From Candidatus Flexicrinis proximus (GTDB taxonomy: Bacteria; Chloroflexota; Anaerolineae; Aggregatilineales; Phototrophicaceae): a stretch of 64,000 nt of DNA. The position numbers and the translations under genes are program-made. Position 1 is the stretch's first letter. Each line of letters begins with the position of its first letter. The stretch covers positions 318,339 to 382,338 of the forward strand of contig JADJQF010000015.1 in the NCBI GenBank assembly GCA_016712885.1. Direction: 5' to 3'. A model generated the notes under the pieces. It saw only the letters and a program-made list of their open reading frames with translations, made no database searches and was not told the origin of the DNA. Shown here piece after piece: positions 8,753-17,922 of this stretch.

Positions 8753-8878
8753 AGCGGTTTCAAGGCATTCGGACTTCGGAGCTGTAAGCAGGGTACTTCA
8801 AACAAAATACGCGAAGGCACAGCCCTCGCGTCACAAACACTTCATGGAGGTGATACTCAGCAGGTTGTGCCAAGTAGA

Positions 8879-9418
8879 TTACTCGGCAATCGGTTCTTCT
8901 TCGCCATCTTCCAGATGCCGCTTGGTGGCATCCCAGACTTCTTCGGCGATATCGATGAACAACCGTCCGTCCAGATGGTCGATCTCATGCTGGAACACGC
9001 GCGCCAGCCAATCCTTCGCTTTGATGCGGATCGGTTTGCCGTGGCGGTCCTCACCGGTGATCACCACCTCTTCATGGCGGTACACATTTCCGGCGTAGCC
9101 AGGGATCGACAGGCACGCCTCGACACCGTCAACCAGTGTCCGGCTTGCCTTGATGATCTTCGGGTTGCTGACGACAAACAGGACTCCGGCCTTATCGCCG
9201 TATTCCTTCTTACTCTCTTCGTCGCTCGGCAGCCGCACAATTATCAGCCGCTGCAGGACGTCTACCTGCGGCGCAGCCAGGCCAACCCCTGGCGCGGCTT
9301 CCAGCGTGTCGACCATATTGTCGACCAGCGTCTGAAAATCCGGCCCAAAGGCAGTGATCTTGACGGCTTTCTTGCGGAGGATGGGATTATCGAGCTTCAC
9401 GATAGGCAGCACGGCCAT
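8879..9418 (-). CDS. def: Peptide deformylase
   Basis: This enzyme removes the formyl group from the N-terminal Met of new proteins in the cytoplasm. The three motifs are present: GVGLAAPQV, EACLSIPG (the usual EGCLS with Gly changed to Ala, the metal-ligand Cys kept) and HEIDHLDG, with the two metal-binding His and the catalytic Glu. At 179 residues it is of normal length with an acidic tail. ATG 9418 has GAGG about 9 bases upstream. It is not next to fmt, its common partner. Upstream bases 9419-9610 are non-coding apart from a TATAAT on the minus strand (9555-9560) that could serve it with a long leader. Confidence 0.95.
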   Translation of the reverse strand: MAVLPIVKLDNPILRKKAVKITAFGPDFQTLVDNMVDTLEAAPGVGLAAPQVDVLQRLIIVRLPSDEESKKEYGDKAGVLFVVSNPKIIKASRTLVDGVEACLSIPGYAGNVYRHEEVVITGEDRHGKPIRIKAKDWLARVFQHEIDHLDGRLFIDIAEEVWDATKRHLEDGEEEPIAE

Positions 9419-9610
9419 AAGGGTTACCTCATTTGAGCGATCAGCCTTGCGCTGTCGGCGTTCAGGTGTTCAATAGTCAGAGTGCTAGAGTCACGTTTCA
9501 CAGCGGTATGTGCCGGCCTTGCATTATGCGCCGCTGTTCACGTCTTTGAACCGTATTATAGTGGATGGTGCGTCAGCACGGTATACCTTGCACGGTCACA
9601 TTCATCGCGT

Positions 9611-10495
9611 TCACAACCTGAGCACATTCACGAGTTCCGCGCCCGTTGCGTTCAGTTCGCGGCACAGCGCCGACCAGACTGCGCGCAGCACAATCTCCCG
9701 CGCGACGAGCATGAAGCCGACCGACAGTGCCAGCCGCATACCGTCCGGGATGCCCGTCGATAGCAGGAGGATCAGCAGTGCCGGCATAAACAGCAGCACC
9801 TGGACTACCGCGTACAGCGCGGCCCCCATGCCAGCCGCTTCCGCCTTGCGGCGCGCACGCAGCCCGGCCCATATTCCGACCAGCGCCCCCAACAGCGGAG
9901 ATTGCGCGTTGTCCGTAAACAGCCAGATCAGCACCACGACCACCAGTTGCACGGCGCCTAGAACATACACCAGCGCCGGGGTAATCCCTTCTCCATCCAG
10001 GTCGGCCACCCCGTCGAACTGAAAGATCAGCGTGCCAAACGTGATGACCGCCGCGATAAATATGCCGCCGATCCCGATGATGCGCTGTGCGTTGTGAATA
10101 TACCGGTTGGCGAACTGCCCCAGCGCCGACAGTCTGAATTCGCGCAGCGCCAGCACCCATCCTGCCCCAAGTACCCCGGAAGGAGTAAGTCCCAGCAAAT
10201 CCAGCCGTCCGCTGCCGCGTTCCTGATACAGCGCGCGCGCGGTCAGTGCCGATGCGAACATCCCGCGCACCGTTCCGCCGCCGACAATCGCGATCAGTGC
10301 CAGGCTGAAGCCGACGACCCACATCACCGGCAGCGCCAGCAGCAGCAGCGCGCCGATCAGCACCGGGGAACAGCCGGTGTCGCCCGACTTGGGCCGCTTG
10401 GGCTTGAGGGTCGCCAGCAGCGGATGTCCCGGAATCCGCCCCCAAAGCGACCTCCACAGCCTGAACGTCAGCGCCCATCCCAGCAGCCGGTTCAT
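9611..10495 (-). CDS. Polytopic membrane protein, ABC-2-permease-like, paralogue of the upstream gene
   Basis: The protein has 294 residues with about six hydrophobic segments (for example VLIGALLLLALPVMWVVGF and ALVYVLGAVQLVVVVLIWLF). ATG 10495 overlaps the upstream stop by 4 bases. It shares with that neighbour the arrangement P-H-P-L-L near the N-terminus and a cytoplasmic motif of the form RG-x-x-x-LLGLTPSG-x-x-GA-x-x-x-L-x-x-R (here SGRLDLLGLTPSGVLGAGW), so the two are tandem paralogues. The motif and topology resemble membrane subunits of ABC-2 exporters, but no ATPase gene is nearby. The two proteins may form a heterodimer in the membrane; the function is unknown. Confidence 0.75.
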   Translation of the reverse strand: MNRLLGWALTFRLWRSLWGRIPGHPLLATLKPKRPKSGDTGCSPVLIGALLLLALPVMWVVGFSLALIAIVGGGTVRGMFASALTARALYQERGSGRLDLLGLTPSGVLGAGWVLALREFRLSALGQFANRYIHNAQRIIGIGGIFIAAVITFGTLIFQFDGVADLDGEGITPALVYVLGAVQLVVVVLIWLFTDNAQSPLLGALVGIWAGLRARRKAEAAGMGAALYAVVQVLLFMPALLILLLSTGIPDGMRLALSVGFMLVAREIVLRAVWSALCRELNATGAELVNVLRL

Positions 10496-11397
10496 AAACT
10501 GCGACGGTGAATAGTGAGGACGTCCTGTACCGAAGTGTTCATCCGCCGGGCCAGCACGATACACAGTACCCACAGGCTTCCCTCGCGCACCACTACAAAC
10601 GCCAGCATGAAGGTCAGGCTGCTGGTCCAGCCTGAAAGCCATCCGGGAACCCCAAGCACTGCGTTCGCCGCGACGTGCATTGCCAGCACCAGCGCATAAT
10701 TAACGGCCTGCAGCGCGATAAAACCCAGCGGCGCCAGATAAACCGACTCGGAACGCATCCCGGGAATCGACGGGACGATCATTCCCACCAACGCGCCGGA
10801 CACCAGGGCGCCCAGATAGTCCATGATCATGATACCGAACAAACACACGCCATTCAGCAAAGAAAGCGGCTGGTTGAAAATCTGAGCAAACTCGGTCTGA
10901 TTAAATGAAGTACTGCTGCAAAACGCAACGAAGACCAGCGCGGCATACGGCAGCAGCCCGAACAACCAGGTCGCGTGCAGCCAGGCCGCCGCCTGATGCA
11001 GCCCCGCCAGCATCTGGTCGCGGCGCAGGTAGCGCGTCATCAGCGCCCACACCGCGCCCATCTTGCCCGACGGCGTCACACCCATGAGCTCAAGCAATCC
11101 GCGTTCTCGTGCCCGCTGCATCGAGGTTGTCACGCCGCGAGTCACGATCACGCCGGCGTAGGTATCCATCAGCAGCATGAGCAGCAGCACCATTGTTAGA
11201 GGGGAGATTCCGTAGACCACCCATAATACAAGTGACATGATCACGGCGATCATCAAGAGTATGGTCGGCACAAACTCCAGCCAGAACGTAGGCGTTTCAC
11301 GCGCAGCATCCTGATGGCGCAGCGGATACCACAACAGCGGGTGACGCGGCAGGGCATGGTGCAGTCCATGCCACAATTCGCGCGTGAGTAAGTGCAT
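10492..11397 (-). CDS. Polytopic membrane protein, ABC-2-permease-like
   Basis: The protein has 301 residues and about six transmembrane segments (FVPTILLMIAVIMSLVLWVV, LFGLLPYAALVFVAF, SLTFMLAFVVVREGSL among others). The cytoplasmic motif RERGLLELMGVTPSGKMGAVW matches that of the downstream paralogue. ATG 11397 follows directly after the TAA of the upstream propeller gene (TAAATG, no gap), and its own stop overlaps the next start, so three genes form one tightly coupled operon. It resembles ABC-2 transporter membrane subunits, with no cognate ATPase seen. The function is not known. Confidence 0.75.
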   Translation of the reverse strand: MHLLTRELWHGLHHALPRHPLLWYPLRHQDAARETPTFWLEFVPTILLMIAVIMSLVLWVVYGISPLTMVLLLMLLMDTYAGVIVTRGVTTSMQRARERGLLELMGVTPSGKMGAVWALMTRYLRRDQMLAGLHQAAAWLHATWLFGLLPYAALVFVAFCSSTSFNQTEFAQIFNQPLSLLNGVCLFGIMIMDYLGALVSGALVGMIVPSIPGMRSESVYLAPLGFIALQAVNYALVLAMHVAANAVLGVPGWLSGWTSSLTFMLAFVVVREGSLWVLCIVLARRMNTSVQDVLTIHRRSL

Positions 11398-12516
11398 TTA
11401 AGGACGTAACCCCCAGGCAAGGATATTGGGACGGCCCATCAGATTGGACATCCCTTCAGTCAGTTCGGTGAATACGCCGCTCTCGATATCGAGCGCCAGC
11501 AGCAGCGAGCCGCGCATATCGTCCGGCGGGTTGCCGGCAAACGCGACGTGGGTGCCGTCCGGGGACCACACCAGCCGCGGCGGCTCCGGCGTGATATCCT
11601 CGACCGTCACGCCGCAGTAGTGGCGCGTCTCGCCCGACTCATGGTCGTAAATATACAGCGATGCAGGCTGCACGTCGATTTCCGGGTCTTCGCCCGTCAG
11701 CGGCGCCCCCCAGAACGCGACGTACCGCGAATCCGGCGACCAGCTCACGCCGCCGGTCCCGATCCCGCCGATCCGAATCGCCCCGACCGTTGCGAGGAAA
11801 TCAGTCACCTGAATGGTCTCTTTGGTGTTCGGGTTGGCGATCACCAGTTCGGCGCCGGTCACGCCGTCCGCCTCCGCGGGGATCACGGCCGCGACCATTG
11901 CGCCGTCAGGCGACCATGCCGCGGCGTTAAAGTATCTCGCCTCAGGACCCACTTCTACGCGCGGGTTGCCCGGCGCATTCTTCAGGGCGATGTTGAAGAG
12001 CTGGCGCATGAAGACGCCATCGCGGTAGTCCAGTGCCAGCGCCCACAGCCCGCCCGGCTGGATGCTGATGATCGTCGACATGTCGATTTCGGTCAGGTTT
12101 CCTGCGGCGTTCTTCAGGTACGCCCGCTTTCCCGCCGTGTAGATTAGCAGCGTATCCGCCGACCAGTACAGCACATCATTAGCCGTATCGTCGTACAGGG
12201 TCTCGCGGTACAGTCCGTCCAGCGTCATCCGCCGGTAGAGTTCTTCTTCGCCGTCGAGGTACGTAACCGTCCTCCCATCAGGCGAAAGCCGGCAATTCGT
12301 CCCGCACAGGCGCGTGTTTTCCAGCGGGTAGCGCGTCCGCGCCTCGATATCGACCACCCACAGCCCCTGCCGGTCAAACGCCGTCAGGATCAGGCCGCCC
12401 GGCTCGAACACCCGCTCACGTGGGATACGTGCGGCGGCCGGGCATACCTCGGTCGGCGCCGCAGCGTTTGCCACGGAAGTCAGTATCACGAGTAGGACGA
12501 AAATAGACCAACGCAT
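11398..12516 (-). CDS. Secreted TolB/PD40-type beta-propeller protein
   Basis: A signal peptide (MRWSIFVLLVILTSVANAAA) starts at ATG 12516, with GGGAAGA about 6 bases before it; the longer frame to 12600 lacks a good start. The mature protein has TolB-like propeller repeats: CRLSPDGRTVTYLDGEEELY, WSPDGAMVAAVIPAEADG, VSWSPDSRYVAFWGAPL and WSPDGTHVAFAGNPPDD. Such propellers bind proteins or ligands outside the cell and have no catalytic residues. It is first in an operon with two paralogous membrane proteins, so it may be their extracellular partner. Bases 12517-12710 upstream contain no recognised gene. Confidence 0.82.
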   Translation of the reverse strand: MRWSIFVLLVILTSVANAAAPTEVCPAAARIPRERVFEPGGLILTAFDRQGLWVVDIEARTRYPLENTRLCGTNCRLSPDGRTVTYLDGEEELYRRMTLDGLYRETLYDDTANDVLYWSADTLLIYTAGKRAYLKNAAGNLTEIDMSTIISIQPGGLWALALDYRDGVFMRQLFNIALKNAPGNPRVEVGPEARYFNAAAWSPDGAMVAAVIPAEADGVTGAELVIANPNTKETIQVTDFLATVGAIRIGGIGTGGVSWSPDSRYVAFWGAPLTGEDPEIDVQPASLYIYDHESGETRHYCGVTVEDITPEPPRLVWSPDGTHVAFAGNPPDDMRGSLLLALDIESGVFTELTEGMSNLMGRPNILAWGLRP

Positions 12517-12710
12517 AGCATTTCTTCCCGTAAAATGTCCGGCATCACTGTAACACAGGCGGCAGGAATGTAAACGGGTGCGTAGAGCGGTCATAGCCAC
12601 AGCGCGGGAATCCGCTCACACTCACGGCGGGGCGTCCTGGTATCACTCTCCGCGATGTCCCCGTCGGCCGGGTGAAATACTCAGCGTGTGATGCACTTTC
12701 GATGGAGTTC

Positions 12711-12847
12711 CACCCCAGTCCCCGGCAGGAGTTTGTACTCCTGCGCCTCCCATAGCGATATCGAATCGGCGATGAGGGGTCGAGGGGCGTAAGTCCCTTG
12801 CGGAGGCGTGGAGGCGCTGCCTCCACTAACCAAGTCCATAATAGGCT
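12711..12847. repeat. Dispersed intergenic repeat, copy 1
   Basis: This stretch shares long blocks with copy 2 at 27481-27632: GGCAGGAGTT...CTCCT, CCTCC-x-ATAGCGA, GGGGTCGAGGGGCG-x-AAGT, GGAGG-x-GTGGAGG-x-GCTGCCTC, and an ATAATAG/ACAATAG end. It lacks the long central hairpin of copy 2. It contains the hairpin AGGAG-N6-CTCCT and ends directly at the stop codon of the response-regulator gene. Confidence 0.75.
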
Positions 12848-13717
12848 CTAGCGCATGCGGTCGTTCAGCCGATACCCGACGCCGCGGACATTGACAATCA
12901 GGTCCGGGTTCTGCCCGGCATCCTTGAGTTTTTTGCGCAGGTTGCTGATATGCGGCCGGATCACTTCGCGCGCCTCAGCCTCATCGACACTGTAGCTCCG
13001 GACTTCGCGTACCAGTTCGTGGCACGGGACAACCCGTCCGCTGTGCGCCCCAAGATACAGCAGCAGGTCGAATTCCGTCGGCGTGAGGTCGATCTCCCGC
13101 TCGCCGACCCGGATCTGGTAGCGGCCCGGATAAACCGTCAGCGGCCCGAGCTGCATCACCGTCCCGACCGGCTCGGCTTCTTCACCCCACCGCCTGACGC
13201 TGCCGCCTTCCATCGCCCCCAGCATCGAAATGTTCGCGGCAGGCGTGGTTTCGACGTCAGTCCGGACCAGCTCGAACACGTCGTTACGGATCGCGTCGAG
13301 CAGCGTGCGGCGGCGGCGGATATTCTTGGCGCGGTCAACTCCGCGGGCGATCGCAGCGCGGAGATCGTTCATCGACCCCGGCTTGATGAAGTAGTCGTGC
13401 GCGCCAAGCCTCAGTGCTTCCACCGCCGAAGGCAGGCTGGCGTAACCGGTCATCAGGATCACCACGGCATCCGGCGACTCAGCCCGGATTTGCCGCAGCA
13501 GCTCTACCCCGTCCATCCCCGGCATCTTGATGTCGGTCAGGACCACTTCAAACTCATTCTGCGAGATATGCTCAAGCGCTTCACTGCCGTTGGACGCCTC
13601 CGTAACCGTGTATCCAACCTTTTGCAGGTTCTTACTGATCGAATAACGGTTCGGCCCCTCATCGTCCACGACCAGGATGTGTGCAGAACTCGTCATGGGC
13701 TGGGACATTGCGTGCAT
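12848..13717 (-). CDS. Orphan response regulator: receiver plus OmpR-type winged helix
   Basis: Residues about 13-130 form a CheY-like receiver with acidic pocket VVDDE, phosphoacceptor Asp62 in VVLTDIKMPGMDG, Thr in ILMTGYAS and Lys in YFIKPGS. A linker of about 65 residues (IRRRRTLLDAIRNDVFELV...) follows, then a Trans_reg_C winged helix at the C-terminus (LTPTEFDLLLYLGAHSGRVVP, VIRPHISNLRKKLKD, VRGVGYRL). The receiver is closer in style to NtrC or stand-alone receivers, while the output domain is OmpR-type, and the long linker is unusual. The start at ATG 13717 has GGAGG 4 bases away; ATG 13708 in the same frame is 13 bases away and also possible. No kinase gene is adjacent. Output genes are unknown. 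Confidence 0.9.
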   Translation of the reverse strand: MHAMSQPMTSSAHILVVDDEGPNRYSISKNLQKVGYTVTEASNGSEALEHISQNEFEVVLTDIKMPGMDGVELLRQIRAESPDAVVILMTGYASLPSAVEALRLGAHDYFIKPGSMNDLRAAIARGVDRAKNIRRRRTLLDAIRNDVFELVRTDVETTPAANISMLGAMEGGSVRRWGEEAEPVGTVMQLGPLTVYPGRYQIRVGEREIDLTPTEFDLLLYLGAHSGRVVPCHELVREVRSYSVDEAEAREVIRPHISNLRKKLKDAGQNPDLIVNVRGVGYRLNDRMR

Positions 13718-13813
13718 GGATCCTCCGCCAAGAGGCTGAGTGAAGCTGACATTTATTGAATTCCAAGCATACCTCAACGAATTGTGGTTTGCAAACGCGG
13801 TGGTTAAGGCGAG

Positions 13814-15190
13814 TTATATTGTCGGTGATTGAATTGTCATAGCAATCTCAATCGTTTCTCCCTCAAATGGGGGATAGAAACCCATCCAGTCTTGACCGTT
13901 CCACAATGCAACAACCTTGTCTTCCACCGTGATCACGGGCAGATGATCGCGCAGCAGCCGTGGCACCTTAGTGTTAATGAGCCAGTCTTTGAGCTTCTGC
14001 GATCTCCCTTTTAGCCCCAAAGGGTAAACACGGTCGCCTTTGCGCCGTGGACGAAGGGTCATCACCGAACCCGCAGGGACTTGAACCGCCAGCACAAGCT
14101 GGCTCTGGGGCGTATCCTTGCGCGGCCACTCCATCGTCAATGACATCACTTGAATGCACTCTCCGTCCAGCCACCACCCCGGGTACGGCGACGACCACGG
14201 CGCGTCCCCACTTCCCACCATGACAAACCGCGTGTCGGCGGTCACCTCGACACCTTTACCTAGTTCCACCGTGCCGCCTTCTTGACCTTGCAGCAGCGCA
14301 AGTGCCGCGCGGACATGCGCGTAATCCGGTTCAACCTCCGCGCTTATGCGGGCAGCCGCTTCCATCAGCATGCGGCTCTGCACGGCCGGGTGCCACGCCT
14401 CAAATGCGTCGCGCTCGACCCAGATCTGGCGGCTGTCGGTGCCGCTCATCCGCGCCGCCGCTTCCTTGACGGCCTGTCTGAGGAAATCGTCTTCGTCGGC
14501 GAGAACCGCGGCTGTGCGCGCAAGGGTATCTACCAGGTTCGGATTGACCTGGCTCAACATCGGCAGCGCGATCAGCCGCACCCAGTTTCGCCGGAGCCGC
14601 ACGTCGGCATTCGTGGAGTCCTCGCGCCACTGGATGCCTTCGCTCCGGCAGTAGGCTTCCAGATCAGCTCGTCTCACGCTCAGGACCGGCCGCACAAGCA
14701 TAATTTCCGGCGCGTCGGGCAGCGGGGAAAGCGCGCGCATCCCTCCAAGCCCGCGGCTGCCCGCACCCCGAATGAGGTTCAGCAGCAGCGTCTCAGCCTG
14801 GTCATCGCTGTGATGCGCGGTCGCCACGTATTCTGCTCCCAATGCCCTGGCCGTATCGGCCAGAAACGCATATCGCGCAGCGCGAGCACGGGCTTCAACG
14901 CCCGGCGCATGCGGGTCGAGGTTTCCCTGGCCTAACGTACACTCAACGCCCCACGCGCGCGCCAGTTCCATGACGTACGCGGCATCGCCGCGTCCCGCAT
15001 CGCCGCGCAGCCCATGGTCGAAAGTCGCTGCAAACAGGGTGATGCCAAGCGCTTCGTACAGGCGCGTATAAAGATGAAGCAGCGCCAGACTGTCTGCGCC
15101 GCCGCTGACTGCAAGCAATAATCGAGCCCCGAAAGGCAGTTGGTTCGCCCTGCGGAGGGTACTGAGTAGGGATAACGCCGGTTCACTCAT
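13814..15190 (-). CDS. tilS: tRNA(Ile)-lysidine synthase
   Basis: TilS converts C34 of tRNA-Ile(CAU) to lysidine with ATP and lysine, so that AUA codons are read correctly. The N-terminal PP-loop ATPase motif is LAVSGGADSLALLHL, followed by TFDHGLRGDA, ATAHHSDDQAETLLLNLIRGAG and WREDSTNAD. The C-terminal TilS domain carries LRPRRKGDRVYPLGLKGRSQKLKDWLINTKVPRLLRD, which docks the tRNA acceptor. At 458 residues it is the full-length form. It is transcribed divergently from mreB, with about 110 bases between. Confidence 0.95.
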   Translation of the reverse strand: MSEPALSLLSTLRRANQLPFGARLLLAVSGGADSLALLHLYTRLYEALGITLFAATFDHGLRGDAGRGDAAYVMELARAWGVECTLGQGNLDPHAPGVEARARAARYAFLADTARALGAEYVATAHHSDDQAETLLLNLIRGAGSRGLGGMRALSPLPDAPEIMLVRPVLSVRRADLEAYCRSEGIQWREDSTNADVRLRRNWVRLIALPMLSQVNPNLVDTLARTAAVLADEDDFLRQAVKEAAARMSGTDSRQIWVERDAFEAWHPAVQSRMLMEAAARISAEVEPDYAHVRAALALLQGQEGGTVELGKGVEVTADTRFVMVGSGDAPWSSPYPGWWLDGECIQVMSLTMEWPRKDTPQSQLVLAVQVPAGSVMTLRPRRKGDRVYPLGLKGRSQKLKDWLINTKVPRLLRDHLPVITVEDKVVALWNGQDWMGFYPPFEGETIEIAMTIQSPTI

Positions 15191-15266
15191 GCGATTTGCA
15201 CTAGCCCGTTCATCTTGTGCGGATTATAGTTGCGTGTTGCTGCATTTCGAGGACGAGCCGTGGCTA

Positions 15267-15275
15267 TGCTATAAT
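15267..15275 (+). promoter_or_regulatory. Promoter (-10) of the mreB operon
   Basis: An extended -10, TGC-TATAAT (TATAAT at 15270-15275), lies about 30 bases before the mreB GTG. No good -35 is seen at 16-18 bases. The same TGC-TATAAT arrangement occurs before the kinase gene. Confidence 0.6.
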
Positions 15276-15304
15276 CCACGCGGCGCGTCCGGCACGGGGG
15301 CTTT

Positions 15305-16366
15305 GTGTTAAGTCCGCTCGATTATATCTTCGGCCTATTTTCACTCGACCTCGGGATTGACCTCGGCACGGCCAATACCCTCGTCGCTGTGCGTGGTAAG
15401 GGCATCGTCATCAACGAGCCTTCATTCGTCGCGATTGATAAGAAAACCAATCTCCCGCTCGAAGTGGGCGCCCGCGCGAAAGAGATGTGGAGCAAGAACC
15501 CGAAAAACATCCTGATCGTGCGTCCGCTGCGCGACGGCGTCATCAGCGAGTTCGAAGTCACTGAATCGATGCTCGATCACCTGATCCGTAAGGCGCACGA
15601 ACAAACCTGGGTTCCTATCCCCCGTCCGCGGGTTGTCATCGGCATACCCAGCGGCGTCACTGAAGTGGAAAAACGCGCGGTCTATGACGCCGCCATAAAC
15701 TCCGGCGCGCGCGAGGCTTTCCTGATCGAAGAACCTGTAGCCGCAGCCGTGGGTGCCGGGCTTCCCGTCCAGGAAACGCGCGGCAGCATGATGATTGACA
15801 TCGGCGGCGGCACTACCGAAGTCGCGGTCTTCTCGCTCGGCGGTGTGGTCATCAGCCGCAGCATCCGCGTCGCTGGCGACGAAATGGACGAAGATGTCGT
15901 TCAGTACATGCGCACAAAGCACAATCTGCTCATCGGAGAACCCTCGGCGGAGCGCGTCAAAATCGAAATCGGCTCGGCCTACCCGCTCCCGCAGGAGCGC
16001 GTCTATCCGGTCAAGGGACGTAACCTCGTCACCGGGCTACCGGCCACGGTCGAGGTCAGTTCGGTCGAAATCCGCGAGGCGCTCTCAGGGTCCGCCAATA
16101 TCATTATCGACACCGTCAAGGATGCCCTCGACGATACTCCGCCTGAACTCATTTCCGACCTGATCGAGTCGGGGATATGTATGAGTGGCGGCGGAAGCCA
16201 GCTCAAAGGGCTGGCCGCGCGCCTGCAAGATGAACTCGGCATCCGCGTCTATGTTGCCGACGATCCGATGACCTGTGTCGCTCGCGGCGCCGCGCGTGTT
16301 TTGGAGGATTACAACAACCTTCGACGCCTGCTGGTCAGTTCGAGCCGGGGAAGCACCCAGCACTAG
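15305..16366 (+). CDS. mreB: Rod shape-determining protein MreB
   Basis: MreB is a bacterial actin that polymerises under the membrane and positions the elongation machinery. Phosphate-binding motif 1 is DLGIDLGTANTLVAV, the second phosphate loop is MMIDIGGGTTEVAVFSLGG, and the adenosine-binding end is ICMSGGGSQLKGLAARL. The length of 353 residues is a little longer than usual at the N-terminus, where the hydrophobic FGLFSLDLG may aid membrane contact. The start is GTG 15305 with only a weak G-rich ribosome-binding site. It is first of a mreB-mreC-mreD-mrdA series. Confidence 0.96.
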   Translation: MLSPLDYIFGLFSLDLGIDLGTANTLVAVRGKGIVINEPSFVAIDKKTNLPLEVGARAKEMWSKNPKNILIVRPLRDGVISEFEVTESMLDHLIRKAHEQTWVPIPRPRVVIGIPSGVTEVEKRAVYDAAINSGAREAFLIEEPVAAAVGAGLPVQETRGSMMIDIGGGTTEVAVFSLGGVVISRSIRVAGDEMDEDVVQYMRTKHNLLIGEPSAERVKIEIGSAYPLPQERVYPVKGRNLVTGLPATVEVSSVEIREALSGSANIIIDTVKDALDDTPPELISDLIESGICMSGGGSQLKGLAARLQDELGIRVYVADDPMTCVARGAARVLEDYNNLRRLLVSSSRGSTQH

Positions 16367-16453
16367 GTTGCTGAGTGGGATGCCGTGATGAGACACGCCG
16401 AATGATTACCGCCCTCCAAGGCTTCTTGGCTTTCCCTTGCGGATCCTTCCACT

Positions 16454-17308
16454 ATGCGCCGTAGAAGCACAGGCGTTCGGCTGCCGTTCTTCGGCCTGCT
16501 CCTGGCGCTTTGCATCGGGCTGATCGTGCTGAGCGGCGGCGGGGGTCTCGACGCCCTGCGCGGCATCGTCGAAATCCCGTTCAACTTCCTGGCCGGCCTT
16601 GTCAACCAGACCAGCAGCGGCGTCGAGCAGCTCACCAATCCTCAGCGCACCTACGAGGAACTCGCGCAGTACGCTGCCGACCTGGAGACCACCCTCGCCC
16701 AGTTGACCACCGAGGTCGTCGGCCTGCGCGAAATCGGTTCCGATTACCAGAGGTTGGCCGACCTCGTCAACTATGTCTCGCTCAATCAGGATCAGGAACG
16801 CGTAGCGGCGGATGTGATCGCCCGCGATACCGTGAGCGCCCTCCGAACCATCACCATTAACCGCGGTGCGCGCGATGGCGTGCGCGTTGGCAACCCGGTC
16901 GTCACGGGCCAGGGCCTGATCGGTCGAGTCGTCATCGTCAGCGCAAATGCCGCGCGAGTTCAGCTGATTAACGCCGAGTTCAGCGCCATCAGCGCGCGCC
17001 TGCAAACCAGCCGTGTCGAAGGCGCCGTGATCGGCCAGTCTTCCGGCAATCTGCGAATGACCCTGCTCCCACAGGGCGCCAACGTGCAGGTCGGTGATCT
17101 CGTGCTGACCAGCGGCCTTGGCGGTACACTGCCGCCAGACATTCCTATCGGGCAGATCACCAGCACCCGCCAGTTCGAATCAGACATCGAGCAAAGTGCT
17201 GAGGTCCGCAGCTTCATCGACTTCGACCGGCTCGAGATCGTCCTCGTGATCACCAGCTTCGAACCCGTGGACCTTTCGGTGTTCGAGCCAACGCCGGTCG
17301 CTCCGTAG
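16454..17308 (+). CDS. mreC: Rod shape-determining protein MreC
   Basis: A short basic N-terminus (MRRRSTG) and one transmembrane helix (LPFFGLLLALCIGLIVLSGG) are followed by a coiled coil (about residues 55-90, YEELAQYAADLETTLAQL) and the MreC beta-barrel domain (VIARDTVSALRTITINRGARDGVRVGNPVV...GLIGRVV...TLLPQGANVQVGDLVLTSGLGG-type repeats). MreC links MreB and MreD to PBP2 on the outer face of the membrane. It has 284 residues, typical length, ends in a short Pro tail, and is followed 6 bases later by mreD. Confidence 0.93.
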   Translation: MRRRSTGVRLPFFGLLLALCIGLIVLSGGGGLDALRGIVEIPFNFLAGLVNQTSSGVEQLTNPQRTYEELAQYAADLETTLAQLTTEVVGLREIGSDYQRLADLVNYVSLNQDQERVAADVIARDTVSALRTITINRGARDGVRVGNPVVTGQGLIGRVVIVSANAARVQLINAEFSAISARLQTSRVEGAVIGQSSGNLRMTLLPQGANVQVGDLVLTSGLGGTLPPDIPIGQITSTRQFESDIEQSAEVRSFIDFDRLEIVLVITSFEPVDLSVFEPTPVAP

Positions 17309-17314
17309 CACGTC

Positions 17315-17836
17315 ATGGGTGGATTTCTCAGCGTTCCGGTGTTGTTGATCGCGGCAATTCTGCAGGCCAGCCTGATCCCGCGCCTTGAGCTTCCCGGCGG
17401 CGGACCTAATTTGACGTATGTCATCGTGCTGGCGTGGGCGCTCAACGCGCCGGTGGGTCAGGCTGCGCTGTGGGCCTTTCTGGGCGGCCTCTTTAATGAC
17501 ATCCTGTCGGCGGTCCCTCTAGGCACATCTTCACTGGGCCTCGTGCTGTTGGTCTACCTCATCAGCGGCCTCGGCACACAAGTGTACCGCTTGGGGCTTC
17601 TCCTATTGATCTTCATGAGTGTATTCGGGACGTTCGCCTACGAATTCAGCCGCGTTGTGCTGGTTGACTTCTATCAGCTGGTCGGCTACATACCTGCCAC
17701 CGCGCCGCTGCGGATCAGCTGGGGCGCAGACCTGACTGCAACGGTCTTTCCGACAATGGTTTATAATTTCGCGCTGATCCTGCCGGTCTATGCGCTGCTG
17801 CGGCTGTTCCAGCGGCGGCTTCCCAGATCCGGCTAG
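17315..17836 (+). CDS. mreD: Rod shape-determining protein MreD
   Basis: This small, very hydrophobic protein of 173 residues has about five transmembrane helices (for example LSVPVLLIAAILQASLIP, GLVLLVYLISGLG, YNFALILPVYALLRLF) and the family pattern of an early Gly/Pro-rich stretch (LPGGGPNLTYVIVLAWAL) and FLGGLFNDILSAVPLG. The assignment rests on its place between mreC and mrdA as well as these features. ATG 17315 has no obvious ribosome-binding site, which fits coupling to mreC. Confidence 0.85.
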   Translation: MGGFLSVPVLLIAAILQASLIPRLELPGGGPNLTYVIVLAWALNAPVGQAALWAFLGGLFNDILSAVPLGTSSLGLVLLVYLISGLGTQVYRLGLLLLIFMSVFGTFAYEFSRVVLVDFYQLVGYIPATAPLRISWGADLTATVFPTMVYNFALILPVYALLRLFQRRLPRSG

Positions 17837-17922
17837 GATACGAGCAGTGCCTCACGCCTCTCCCGTGCACTTGGGGGACAACCGAAATGGCCCGGCACGA
17901 GGCACCAGTAAGGAGCTTGGCT

